Assembly (NCBI GenBank): GCA_026413225.1
Contig: CM048591.1
Coordinates: 42,389,303-42,453,302, forward strand
Source: Otis tarda
Lineage: Eukaryota > Chordata > Aves > Otidiformes > Otididae
Direction of reading: 5' to 3'
DNA: 64,000 nucleotides
Under the pieces are notes generated by a model. The model was given only the letters and a program-made list of their open reading frames with translations, was not told the origin of the DNA and did no database searches. Made by a program: the position numbers and the translations under genes. Positions 25,876-38,051 of this stretch are shown in pieces (the first letter of the stretch is position 1; each line of letters begins with the position of its first letter).

Positions 25876-26411
25876 ATGCCACTATGGTCACTGGGCTCTA
25901 ATCTTTCTTGCTGCTGCTGGTTTGGAAACAAAAGAACATTTTCTTATGATTGTGCAAGACCACCGGTCGTAAAACCTTTGATGTTTCTCCACCAGCTTGG
26001 CTGCAGCCAGTTGTATATGCCAAGGAGGCCATCATCTCCTGAAGGACTACAGCCATTGGAATCTCCTTGGGAGAACAGCCAAGGAGGAACGGGGGTGTGT
26101 AGCAGGATATTGCCTCTGCACCGTGAGTGCCATGAGTGGGGCAGAAAAGGAGCATGGGTGGCACCCAAACCCACACCAATGGGCTGTCAGAACCTTCCAA
26201 GCAGCCTGGCCAAAGCTACCGATCATGTCTGCAGTGGTGGACTTATTGCTATTTGGGAATATGAGGAAGAGAGTAGCCTATCCCTCTATTTTAGTCTCTA
26301 AAGAGCACATGGGAGAATAATCGCCCCTTCATGAAGAATGAAAAAGGCCCCGTGGTCCATGAATTACATAAAGACAAAAAAAATGAAAGCTCTGGAAGAA
26401 GTGTCAAGACC
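25876..26411. other. Unidentified GC-richer segment next to an LTR
   Basis: Compositionally unlike the AT-rich flanks from about 25,880 to 26,370, with overlapping open frames on both strands (141 codons plus at 25876-26301, 107 codons plus at 25997-26320, 100 codons minus at 25898-26200). I recognise no domain. That three different frames on two strands are open argues for GC-rich, stop-poor DNA and not a gene. It may be a fragment of an unrecognised retroviral or other repeat. The LTR's own duplication begins only at 26412, so it is not the internal part of that element. Confidence 0.4.
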
Positions 26412-26416
26412 TACAC

Positions 26417-27565
26417 TGTCGTAGTTCAGCCCTGATCAGGACCAGACTATGCAGTCTCTCTCTCACTCCCCCCACCTTCCAAGAGAACAGGGAGAGAAAA
26501 TATAAGGAAAAACGGCTCGAGGCTTGAGATAAGGACAGGGAGAAATCCTTAAAGTTACCATCACGGGCAAAACAGACTCGACTTGGGGAAAACTATTCAT
26601 TTATTACTACAAACAGCAGGATAATGAGACAGAGAACAAGTTAACCTCCATCCACCCCTCCCTCTTCCCAAGCTTAATATTATCTCTACTACCTCCCCCC
26701 TCCCCCCGAGTGGCACAGGGGGGAAAAAAGGGAATGGGGGTTGTGGTCAGTTCATCATACGTTGTTTCACGCCGCTGCTTCATGGTCGGGGGAAGAACTC
26801 CTCACATTCCTCCCCTGCTCCGTTGTGGGGTCCCTCCCACGGGCCACAGTCCTTCGTGGAACTGCTCCGGCGTGGGTCATCTCTTCCACGGAGTACAGTC
26901 TCTCCAGAATGGCTGTCCCAGGAGGCCCTCCACAGGCCACAGCCGCCTTCAGGCATCCACCTCCCCCGGTACGGGGTCCTTCACGGGCTCCAAGTGGATC
27001 TCTGCTCCTCTGTGGACCTCCATGGGCTGCAGGGGGACAACCTGCTCCACCATGGTCGTCACCACAGGCTGCAGGGGAATCTTGGCCAGGAGCCGCATTA
27101 CTCCTCCCCCTCCTTCTGAACTGACCTTGGCGTCTGCAGCCGTTCCTCACAACAGGGTGGTAGATGTCTCTCAGGATCTTTTTTACATCTTACTCACTTC
27201 TCATCTCCTTTCCACTTCTTGCAGCCGGGCTGGACCGAGTTGGGCCCAGTTGGCTGTCTGGCGAGAGGCCAGAGGGTGAAGCCTGCAAGGCCCATGAGGC
27301 CTGCGCCTCCCCCCTCTGCGCCTCTGCCCCCGCTCAGCTTCTTCACATCTTCTCTTCTCTCTCTTTTTTTTTTGGTTTCCCCTTCTTAAATACGTTATCG
27401 CAGAGGCGTTATCACGGAACATTCTGCTACCAATCGGCTTGGCCTTGGCCAGCAGCAGGTCCGCCCTAGGCCCGGCTGAGTCCACTGAACAAAGGGGAGC
27501 GACTTCTAGGAGTTTCCTACAGAAGCTACGACCTTAGGCCCCCCCTCACTAACAAAACCACAACA
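26417..27565 (-). mobile_element. Solo LTR, long-LTR family, copy 2
   Basis: Begins TGTCGTAGTTCAGCCC and ends AAACCACAACA, which is nearly the inverse complement of the start. Flanked by TACAC (26412-26416) and TACAG (27566-27570), a 5-bp duplication with one change. At 1149 bp it is the longest of the four copies. It retains the TATA-like box (27385-27392) and AATAAA (26600-26605) in the minus sense. The LTR-internal reading frame is broken relative to copies 1 and 3: its minus-strand frame at 26767-27150 shares only the C-terminal half (VEEMT, VRSSSP). Plus-strand frames of up to 189 codons are antisense shadows. Confidence 0.93.
27385..27392 (-). promoter_or_regulatory. TATA-like box of LTR copy 2
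   Basis: CTTAAATA on plus, TATTTAAG in sense, within a block (GATAACG/TATTTAAGAAGGGGAAA in sense) shared with copies 1 and 4. Confidence 0.5.
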
Positions 27566-27570
27566 TACAG

Positions 27571-30500
27571 GCAGCACAGGGGGAAATCCGGCTCTATTTG
27601 CCTACACAAATGACTACAAAATATATGAGTAGCCTCTGATTTCCTATTACCTACATAACTATCAACTGCAAAGTGTTGATGCAATTAGTAGATACAAATC
27701 CTTGAGGTAAAAGGAAAAATAGTTGTATCAATGAGTGTATATTATGGATATTAAACATCTGGACTAAAATCTGTTCCACTGTGATTCATAGGCAACAAGT
27801 TGGCAGAAGGTATGAAGCTGTGTCAGCTTTGGTCCTGCTGTTCAAGGTATATAGATGAATCATTGTGGAGTGTCTGTTTATTTTTTTTAATTAGTGTCTT
27901 ATACTTACCTACTTCATACGAAGTATTTTTCATTAAATCCTTTACTCACATAGGATTAACTAATCTATAGGGTCAGTCAATAGAAGCAGGTTTTCACCCT
28001 TTGTTTGGTCTGCAAGAGCAAGTCGATTAATACTAAAGCCACTTTGGAAACATCATTCTCTGCCATGCCTCCACAGTACTGGTGTCTTCTAGATAGGGAT
28101 GATACAAATGACGTCAGAAACACAACACAGGCCTTGCAAAGTGACAAAAAGGTCTTAATACATTTTAGCTATGCTAAGATCACACTCTGAATAAATACAA
28201 TTTTGGTGTTTTAGAATTTAAACAATGAGTTTAGCAACAGCTATATCTTATTTTCAGAAGGTATATAGACATTGTGAATGCAATGCAGTGGTTTCTAATA
28301 CATTATGCAAACTCATGTTTAGTTCACTTCCTGAACTCAAATGGCATGCTGAATATTTGGCTTCAATTCATTGAACTCCTATTCCTTCTTCGGAAGATTT
28401 ATCTTTTCATATGGAGCCTTAATCAAGACAAATTCTACCACAACAGTTGCCACACATTTTTTGCCATGTGCTGTGTATTTATTTCACCCAGAGCTTACTT
28501 CAAAGAACTATAATTTGAGCATTACATCACTTCTGTCATTCTGGCACTATCTGAGACCTGGTTTATTTCCCATTTCTTTTCCTCCCACCCCAACTAACTT
28601 ATTAATACATAGGAGAGTGTCTGTTTTATGCTCCGATTACCATCTTGCTTGCACTGCTGGTTTTGCATATACTGTAAATTCTAAGAAGATGGTCTTGGCA
28701 AGATGTGAAAAAGCAGAATGACAGTGCAGGAGATGCTGGGCTAGATTCATAAGCAATAGTCAGATTTATTGGCTCCCCAATATTTCTTAGATTTTATTTA
28801 AATCTGTGACTCATATATCACTTATGAAATGGTGACAAGCAGCTTATGAATCAGCCAGTCTGCTATCAACAAATTGTTATGAGCTCGTTATCAAGCTGAT
28901 TTGGGGGCATGCTGAACAGATTCCAGCTGGATAGCACAGAGTGTACAGAAAGTTGTCCAAAAACTCTGCCAAAATGTTAATCAAGGGCTGTCCACCTTCT
29001 TCTTTAATTCATGGTTGAACAGTGCTCAGAGATTTTGCAGGGTTTTTTTGTTGTTGTTGTGGGTTTTCGGGTTTTTTTGTGTGTGGGGTTTTTTTGTTTG
29101 TTTGGTTGGTTTTTTTTTTTTCTGATGCAAAAATCACAGAAACCGGAGAAAAGACTTGGGAATTCAATTTCCGGCCCTATAATGGAAGTCTTCACTGCAC
29201 TGAGGATATTTGCAGCTCATGGAGCAGCTGTGCTATCCTGCCTGCGCAGATGCAAGGGACTGGGATGGATCTACTTGTCTGTAGAGAAGCTCTGCAAGCA
29301 GTGGATCAAGCACTGCAATTCTGCATTAAGCCTCTCCAGATGGCCCATGGTATTCCAATATTTACAGTCTACCTGCATGCCTGCTTTTCTCAAAAAGCTA
29401 ATGAGTCCCTCTGACGGGCTTTTGAGAGCAAATACTTACAATTACACAGACGCTATTTTAGCATAACAAGATCTCAGACAAAAGATTCAATGGGTCTGAG
29501 TAATTACAATGGCACTCCTTTGCAAGGGCTGCGGGGCAGGGTAGGGGAACAGAAAGGAGGGCTCATTGACAGCTTTTTGCTTCATGTCCTGTAACAAATG
29601 GATTCCCACTATATTCACACAAAGAAGCATACGCATAGCCCAAACCCCAGTCAGGACTACTGTATGAGCAAAAATGTCATTCCAATGAACATGCTAGAAA
29701 GGCAGATTTTGAGACTTCTAAAATATAGAATGTTTAAAGCATTTATTGAAATTAAAATATGGTGTGAGTTATCATGTAGATGCAGTCTATAGGTAGCTGC
29801 ACTGAGCCTAATTGATCTATTCTCTGTCGCACAATTCAGGCCAATATCAGCCTTGGAAAAAATACAGCTTATCTGTAAGCATGCTAGGGAATGTTATCAG
29901 TGCAGCTGCTCTGAGACAGACTTACCCCAGTCTGACTACCCCTGGCTTGGTACATCACTAGGCAAGTCACAGGAAGCCAGATTTAAAAAAAAAATATCTA
30001 AGTACCTATGGTGCCAAATGAGATTTTCAAAAGCTTCCTTAGAGCTTCAATGCCACTAAAAGTAATTAGGCACTTGTCAAACTCCCAGTAAGAGATAACC
30101 TGCATCTTATGCTTCTTTGTACCTTTGAAAGTCAAGCCCTTCACCTCTTTGTGTCTCAGTTAATCTTTTCACACGGGACCACAATACTTAAATATCACAA
30201 ACTCATACGGTCAGATTTAATTAATGTTTGTAACCAGCTTTTTAAAGATTACATAGTCTCTGGTAACAGACATAATGTTGCTCTTCCTAGTTTTCAAATA
30301 GTTGGACTGACTTCTAGCATCAGGCAATGCTAATTATCTACAGTGCTTCTTCTTGTTACATGCCCCAACAACCTACCAGTTCTATCAAATTCCCACCCAA
30401 TCTTGAAAAGCCTGATTCCAAGGCTATAGCAAAATTATAGTTTAAATGCCCTGGGTTGTACCATATGATGTGAAAGTTCCATCAAATGAAGTTCCTGAGA

Positions 30501-33500
30501 TACAAACACAAACACTATAGAAGATTGTTGTTCCTGTCGTGCCTCAGGTTTTTTACTACCCTGTCTGTGCCCCCTCCAAAGCATTCTCTTTCCTGTTCCC
30601 ATGAACCTGCCAGCATTAGAGCTCTTTGGGAGCCTCCTGTAGCCCTGATAGAAGGGAGCAAGAACCCAACCCATAACAAAAAAAGCACAGCTAACACCTT
30701 CACTTTGTGGAAATATATTCTGAAGCAAATGCTTAACTTTTAATTGATTCAATTTCTAACACAAATTCGTATTCAGTTCCTCCCTGTCTCTCCAACACTC
30801 CCTTTCCTCAGTTATGGCAAGATGGAAGCTACATCTGTAATCTCTTTTCTTACAGACCTCTTTCAAGTGACAAGCCAGCACATTTTCCTGGAATCCCACC
30901 ACTCATCTTCCAGCTTTTTTCTTTGATAAGTAGGAAAAAAGACACTTTGGGTTTTCGGGATGGCCTGTGTAATAGCTGGAAAAGGGGCATAAAGAACACC
31001 TCTGTGAGACAGGTGAAAATATCTTAGATCAAGTGAAGGAACAGGTGTAAAGGCACTGGCATTTAGGGCATTTCAATTTTAAGGATGCAAATTAAATTCC
31101 TTTTTGAGACTGTGGTGAAATTCAGACTTCATCTGTGGTACAAATAATAAAATAGAAGGCCTCGGAATTATCAAATAATGGGGGGAGCTATGCTGTGACT
31201 TTTTTCCTCAGTGTATCTCTGTCCTGATCCTTAAATAGACATGTCAAGCTACTTTCACACAGCAGACATTTTGATCGTCTAGCCCTGAATGCTTGTGTGA
31301 TGGAGCACTAATTGATCATCATCAGCCTGATGGTTTCAACATCAGTTAAAAAGGCTAGAGTGACCAGCCAGATTTGCTACTTTGTTGGTTTAGCTTTTAT
31401 TTTTACCATCTACTCTCTGTTCAAATATACTCCTTAAATTTATGCACTTCCATCTCATTGGAAATCCTCCAGTGCTGAGATCCTCAGGTCCTGCTCCTAA
31501 TGTTCTCAAGGGATACTTGCAGGCTCAGGCAATGGCTATCAATTCAGGACTAAATGTGCTGCATCAAAAGATAACGGTCTGTGATGGGGAGGAGGAAAAA
31601 CCAGCAACCTGGAGAACAGCATCATGGTAATTTTCAGGAGGTGCATTTACAAAAAAAAAAGAACACATTAATTCCCCAGCCTGAAAAGATTCTTCCCAAA
31701 AGTACCTTCCTAAAAAGTTGAAATTCTTGGAATACCTCAGTGGGCTGAAGGAATCCAGGGTGAGGATGTTCTTCCCTAATAAGATAAATGTAAAGCAAAG
31801 GCTAAAGTATTGGCATTTCACTGGTCAAAATTTCTACAGATTGAAAAGGAAAATCCTAATAAAAGTGAGATAAATAAGGCTTATGTGGAAGTATAGACGC
31901 TTTCTTTTATATGCTAGCTAAATTAACACCAGCTAGCCTGGCAGCCTTCCCAGATCAGAGGCTACTAATAGCATACACTATTCCTTTAACTAATATATTT
32001 TTTTTCAAATTATCCACTGTGCACTGATGTGCAAAAGAAACATCAATTCATACTAAAAAAATTGTCTGATATTATCTAATGAGTAGAAGCTAGAGGTCAT
32101 CTTGAGAATGCAATGTCTAATAGAAGCCTTAGAGTACTGAATTAAGCAAATATCCTTCATTGTGGTAACCTCATGACCATATTTATTTTTAATTGCTGGA
32201 ATAAATGATTTCTGCTTAGATGGTTTAAACAGATATGTTAAGACTTTTCTAGGTTTATTACTTAGTGCAAGTGCTGATGTGTGAACTGCAAGACCTTGAA
32301 GCGCATGCATAATCAATAATGCATCTAGCCGCTCTCTGACTGAGTTCAATTTTAGTATCTATTAGACCTAGCCTTCCAATACCTTGCCTTGAAGTAATTA
32401 TTCAGGCATTTCAGGGCAAGCTGTGCTACATTAACTTCTTTCTGGTAGTAATGGCACAGGAAGGAAATGCTGCTTGCAGTATGGATACTGTACAGTAATC
32501 CCCTGTAACAAAACCACCTAACTGTTGTTATTCCCTGGGAACAATCTTTCTACACTCTTCTTCATATTTATACAACATTTACAGAAGCCAAATTATTTAT
32601 AACATTTACTGTCTCTCCTATCTTCCTTTATTTTTGGAAGCATGTACAAATGGAGAATATTCTGTACACAGAAAGTCACTGCATGCTTTGTATGGCTTGG
32701 ACATTTCTTCTTTGTTTTTAAGATTTTATTCAATTTGTATTTCATATTTAAAAAGAGAAGATGATCAAACTAATGTTTGCTGGCATTACAGCTATGTATT
32801 GAAGAGACGGGATAGTGTTTTGAAATCAACAGAAAAATCCCTACCCTTTGGGTCTAACATTAAGAGACAAAGAAGTTTCACAAAGTAGTTGTTAGCTTTT
32901 GGCAACTGTGGGACAAAAGTGGACCTCTGGGATGCTGTCCACCTTTTACGGGTGGAGAGGAATATTCTGAAAATGATGAAAAAAAGCAAATGGGGAAGAT
33001 AAATTAAAACATTAAGCACCAGAATAATTTAAGAATTATGAGACTGTCTGCATATTCCAGAGTTATACAAGTATAGCTAAGGGCAGAACATGGCTTATGA
33101 CTTTTGTAAATGTTGCAGTACTATATCTTCTTCTCAGTCAATGAACAGGCAATTGACAGTGACTCTGGACTGGTTTCTTCTAGTTAAGGACTTTCAGTGA
33201 CCTCATGTTCACACCAATCACTCACTAGTTATCCAGTCTGAAAAGTCAATATAATTTTCAGAAGATGACAGACCCATATTCTGCTCTTTTTCCATTGCCC
33301 AAGATTCATTTGAAGTGTACTGGGATTATCATGCACTATCACTTCTGCAATAGTTAAACTGAAAGCTGAAGGTCAATTTGCCATGTGCCTTACATCTAAC
33401 TCAGCCTCACACCTGGCAGGTCACAGCGCTCATTGACATAGTGATGCTTCCAGTAAAATAAATTTTTCTGTTGATTCTTTCATTCTATTCTTATCTTTAG

Positions 33501-36500
33501 GATGAGGTCTATAAAATTTAATTTCAGGCTGAATTAATTCTAACCTGGCAATAACCAGAAGCGTGCAACAGTACTGGGAAGTGCACAAGTTGTAATGATA
33601 TAGATATGGCTATGAAGATGATTACTTGATGCATAAAACAACTACTGTAAATTATACAGTGAAATATAACACCCTTAGATGGTAAGGCTCTGACTGCAAT
33701 GTAGTAAAGTTAAGCGTAACGTCACCATTCTACACCAGTATATTTTGAACCTATTTAAAACCTTTTTTTTCTTTATTTTTCCAGTGTATTTTTATAATGA
33801 CCTCTTCCTAATAAAAACAAACTTTCAATCATAATTCTACTCTTATCTTCTCAGACAAATTGTTTGTATCTGATTCTAGCTTCCTTGCTTTTTTGAGTTG
33901 TTTCTTCAGCACGTACTACAAAGAATGATTCTCATCCCTTCTACAACTTACTGGGGATAGCATACAATGCCTGATTCCTTTCTTTTCTTACTTCTGCACA
34001 TGGGGTACCCATGAGCATAAATTCACCTAAAGCCTCTATGCCAATAGCTCAGAAATCCATTTCTCCAAAAGTATTTGTAGTGATAACTTGTCATGATCAG
34101 CTGCTGCTTTGAGACTGCACATATCTCGATCTTCCAACTCTGATTTTGCTTTCCTTCATCTCTGATAATCTCCAATCTTACCACCTCTCAGCTTTCTCCT
34201 CAGATCCACTTCCTGGGGACATTTTGCAATTACAAAGGTTCTTATGATGAAATTATGTTTCAATTATGTTACCTTATTCTGGAAAAGATATAAAAAACAT
34301 AGCCTTCTTTTTCATTCTACAGAGCTATTTACAATATCATTTCGTCTCTTCATGATCACTGAAACAACAGACCTGTGGACTTGACAAATGTGATATTGCC
34401 CTTCCTGTGGATATTCAACAAGTGATTGTGGAGTTCATTTTCTCATTTATCACACTAAACACTATTCCACTCTCTTTCTGTTCTGGCTAGTTCTTTTTCA
34501 CTGTAATTTCGCTTTTAAGGCCCGGAAGACTTAGCTCTACCTTACATATTTTGGTTTTTTCAATATGAAGAGATTGAGTTGCACATGTTTCATCAGCTTG
34601 TAACACCAGCCTTGCTGTCCTGCCTGTTAGATTTTCATAGTAAAAGGAAGTAGATTACTATTCCTTCATCACTGGACCAAATAAAACACTTTATAGTAAT
34701 ATCCCCAGTAAATATAATAAATAGTACAACAAACTGTATATCAATATGGTCAGTACCAGATAATTTTTCACTTCTTACTCATGAAAAAAAACCCCAACAT
34801 TTCATTAGCATGCTGCAGAGTTTCAAGAATTTGGCAAATTAAATATTTTTCTTCCTCTTACTGGCTAATGGAAATTATCATTCCAGTGACTGACAGATAA
34901 CGTCAGTGATAATTCTTAAGAGAATCTACTAGACAAGAAAAAGCAAATAACCTTTTAACTGTGCTACAAGTACGTTTGCAAATCTATGCTATGTAAAACC
35001 AAATTCAGTGAAGACTTTTTCTCCTATTTGTCTCTCAAACAAGAACCAAGTAGAAAAATTCATTTTGAAAATCAAACAATTTTGCTCACTTCTTTATGGC
35101 CAAAAATCACAATAGGATTTCTACTGAAATAAAAAAGAGTGGGAAAGCAAGAATACTGTGCCTCCATGATGTCAAAATTTAATTGGTTTTGCTTTTTAAA
35201 TTGAATCAGTCAGGTTGTATCTTGGTTGTGTCCAGTCTTGATGCAAATAGCCACATAGGCCCCAACACTTTCAGTTTCGCATTTCTTTCAGATCCTAGTA
35301 TAAACACCAAAAGTCTTTGAAGTACTACAAGTTATGAGAATCTGAATAGCCACCCCCTATCTTATAGATTCAGCAGCTCTTTTTCTTCAGCCCAAGTTCT
35401 CTGAAAGTTTCTTCCATTCACTGTTACGCTGAGTCTAATCGTTGTGTGAAGTCAAAAAGCTTTTTCTGGTGGCTTGCTCTTGTAACAGTTATTACAGACT
35501 GTTTTATTTTTATAGATTAATTCTATTTCTATGAATAAGAATTATGATCATACATCAACAGAATTTAATAGCCAATTTTGGTGGATATTACTAAATAGGT
35601 TCTCAACTAAGTACTAGTTGGCTACTAGTGTTGATAAAGTGAAACCTTCCCACGTAATAGAATACATGTTACACAGAGTTCAGTGAAAGTGGAGAATACC
35701 TGCTGTCATAAATCATTTAATGGTGCTCTTTCTTTCCTACCTCATGTTTTTGAGAGAGTGTACTACGCTTAATTTGATGTAAAAACGCTGCATGTTTAGT
35801 ACTCATTCAAAAAGAAGTCTACTTTTTTTTTTCCCAGGGAGACCTAAAAATTGCATCTATTACCCCAGATCGATCAAGCTAATTGGTATCTCTTTTCTTT
35901 TTGTCTAATAGCATTCTGGGATACATTTGTTTGCATGTCCTTTTGATCCTAGGCCCTCAGTAGTGTAGCTGATGGCTTATGAGAATTTCTATGAACTGCA
36001 CAAACATAAATCAAGCCCTGTTTTTTTTTTCCAGTGGGACAGAAAGATAGATTCTTCTAATTGGGACTATATGATGTTCTGCTGACAACATCACCAGCTG
36101 TACTTGTGCACAGACTCCAGCTTTTATCATGAAAGTTGGGCTCCAGCAAATACAGTAAAAATCAAATATAAAAATGTTAACACTTGTCACCAAGCCTGTT
36201 AAAATTAGCTAACAAATTATATTAAATCCTCCATCTGTTTGTTACATTATCCTGACAATAACAGTGGCAAAGCAAATTTACTATGTTTTATAGAGTATGC
36301 CATCTATAATTTTATTTTTTAATTTCAAAACGGCAACTTCTGGTTATTTGTATTGTGCTACTTTATTTACACAGATACTCTTACTTCATCATTACATATT
36401 TAATAATCAAGTTATTCCTTTTAAGATGACTTCTAAACAGTCGGAATGATGTGGTAATTATTTTTTATTCATTTCTACATTCAGTTTATGGTAAACAACT

Positions 36501-36533
36501 GTAAAATGTAAGTCCCCTTTAGCTTCTTTTGGC
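27571..36533. other. Long AT-rich stretch, no gene seen
   Basis: About 9 kb with no recognised repeat or exon. 29040-29122 is a G/T-rich simple sequence (T runs with TTG and GTGTG units). The 151- and 130-codon frames starting near 29011 are created by it and are hydrophobic only because of the T runs. The blocks 28845-28980, 31255-31360 and 32220-32350 look less AT-biased and are discussed as candidate conserved non-coding DNA. The 105-codon minus frame at 30435-30752 has no domain. Confidence 0.55.
29040..29122 (+). repeat. G/T-rich low-complexity tract
   Basis: Runs of T up to about 13, separated by TTG, GTGTG, GGG and GGGG. It has three G-runs of three or more, too few for a canonical four-tract quadruplex. 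It may be the degraded poly-A tail of an old minus-strand insertion, but no element body is recognisable beside it. Confidence 0.75.
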
Positions 36534-36538
36534 CCTGC

Positions 36539-37522
36539 TGTCGTAGTTTAGCCTCGCTCGGGATCAAGCTATGCAGTCTCTTGCTCATTCCCCCCACCTT
36601 CCAAGAGAATAGGGAGAGAGAATATAACAAAAAAGGTGCAAGGTTTGAGATAAGGACAGGGAGAAATCCTTAAAGTTACCATTATGGGCAAAACAGACTT
36701 GACCTGGGGAAAACCATTTGTTTATTACTAAAACCAAAGCAGGATAATGAGAAAGAGAACAAGATAACTTTCCCCCACCCCTCCCTCTTCCCAGGCCTAA
36801 CTTTGTTTTCAATTTTCTCCACATCCCTCCCCCTGGCAAGTGGCACACGGGGGAAGAGAGAATGGGAGTTATGGTCAGTTCAGCACACTGCTTTATGCCA
36901 CTGGTTCCTCCTCAGGGGAAGAACTCCTCACACTCCTCTCCTGCCCCAGCGTGGGGTCGCACCCACAGGCTACAGTCCTTCGTGAAATTGCTCCGGCATG
37001 GGTCATCTCTTTCACAGGGTGCAGTCCCTCTGGAACCAGCTGCCCCGGCATGGGGTCCTCCACGGGCTGCAGGTGGATCTCTCCTCCTCCGTGGGCCTCC
37101 ATGAGCTGCAAGGGGACAACCTGCTCCACCATGGTTGTCACCACAGGCTGCAGGGGAATCTTGGCCAGGAGCAGCATTACTCCTCCCCCTCCTTCTTCAC
37201 TGACCTTGGCGTCTGCAGCCGTTCCTCTCACAAGAAATTCTTCACAACAGGCAGGCAGACGCCTCTCAGGTTCTCTTCACATCTCATCTCCTCTCCACTT
37301 CTTGTAGCCGAGTCGGGCCCAGTTGGCTGCCTGGTAGGAGGCCAGAGGGTGAGGGCTGCAAGGCCCAGAAAGCTCGTGCCTCTCCCCTTTCTCAGCAGGT
37401 CTGCCCTCGACCCAGCCGAGTCCACTGGACAAAGGGAAAACAACTTCTAGCAGCTTCTTGCAGAAGATGCAACCGTAACCCCTGCGTCACTTCTCCCCCC
37501 CCCCCAGATAAAACCAACACGA
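36539..37522 (-). mobile_element. Solo LTR, long-LTR family, copy 3, promoter deleted
   Basis: Begins TGTCGTAGTTTAGCC and ends AAACCAACACGA. Flanking CCTGC (36534-36538) and CTTGC (37523-37527) fit a 5-bp duplication with one change. Compared with copy 2, about 150 bp are missing near 37388-37395, where CTCTCCCC joins directly to AGCAGGTC. This removes the TATA-like box and the presumed start site. The AATAAA at 36721-36726 remains. A C-run of more than ten bases sits near 37495-37505. Plus-strand frames (up to 155 codons) are antisense shadows. Confidence 0.92.
36893..37231 (-). other. Open reading frame inside LTR copy 3 (112 codons, sense strand)
   Basis: Starts MRGTAADAKVSEEGGGG and carries IPLQPVV and MVEQVVPL, as in copies 1 and 4, and VRSSSPEEE at the C-terminus as in copy 1. 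No protein family recognised. Since the promoter of this copy is deleted, expression from its own LTR is unlikely. Confidence 0.35.
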
Positions 37523-37527
37523 CTTGC

Positions 37528-38051
37528 CAAAAAGAGGAGAAAGATTTCCTTCTTATTTAGGCTGGGCACATTGCCTTGTAACATTAGGTCCAGATTTACA
37601 GAGGAAGACTGTTGTAGAAACATTGTGTCCTCCCATTTTTACCCTTTATTTTCTCAGTTCAAGGAGTGATATTCACAAAGTCAAGTAAATTATTGTATAT
37701 GTATCTCATAGAACATATGGGGAAAAACACATCCCTAGAGTACTGTCTATTAACAGTCTACACATGGAGCAGCAGAGGTGTCTAAATCAGCTCACAGGGA
37801 ACAATGAAATATGGGATGTACCTGAGGTTTCTTTTATTTTTCTATTCCACAGAGACAAAGACCTATATTCATAGGCAAAAGCTGCTCACACCATTCATTC
37901 TGGAAACAGGATGGAAACAGAAATGGATGGAAACAGAAGGGAAGTGTCCCACTCTTGCCTTGAAAAAAATGTCAGTAGCAGTGGTAATGGTTGAAGTGCT
38001 AAGAAGTGAAAAATGTGACTTCTAGACCTCCTTCAGCCTGAAGCCATTCAA
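37528..38051. other. Unique DNA, no gene seen
   Basis: AT-rich sequence between an LTR and a CR1. A short repeat of GGATGGAAACAGAA units lies near 37908-37938. The 73-codon plus frame at 37804-38025 has no recognisable domain. Confidence 0.55.

Noticed and set aside
26710..27279. 189-codon plus-strand frame
   Set aside because: Antisense shadow of LTR copy 2, matching the frames in copies 1 and 3 at the DNA level.
29011..29466. 151-codon frame with an apparent membrane segment
   Set aside because: The hydrophobic part is created by T-rich simple sequence at 29040-29122. No homology and no supporting signals.
1207..37522. LTR copies as the two ends of one large provirus
   Set aside because: Each has its own 5-bp target duplication, and no gag, pol or env sequence lies between any pair.
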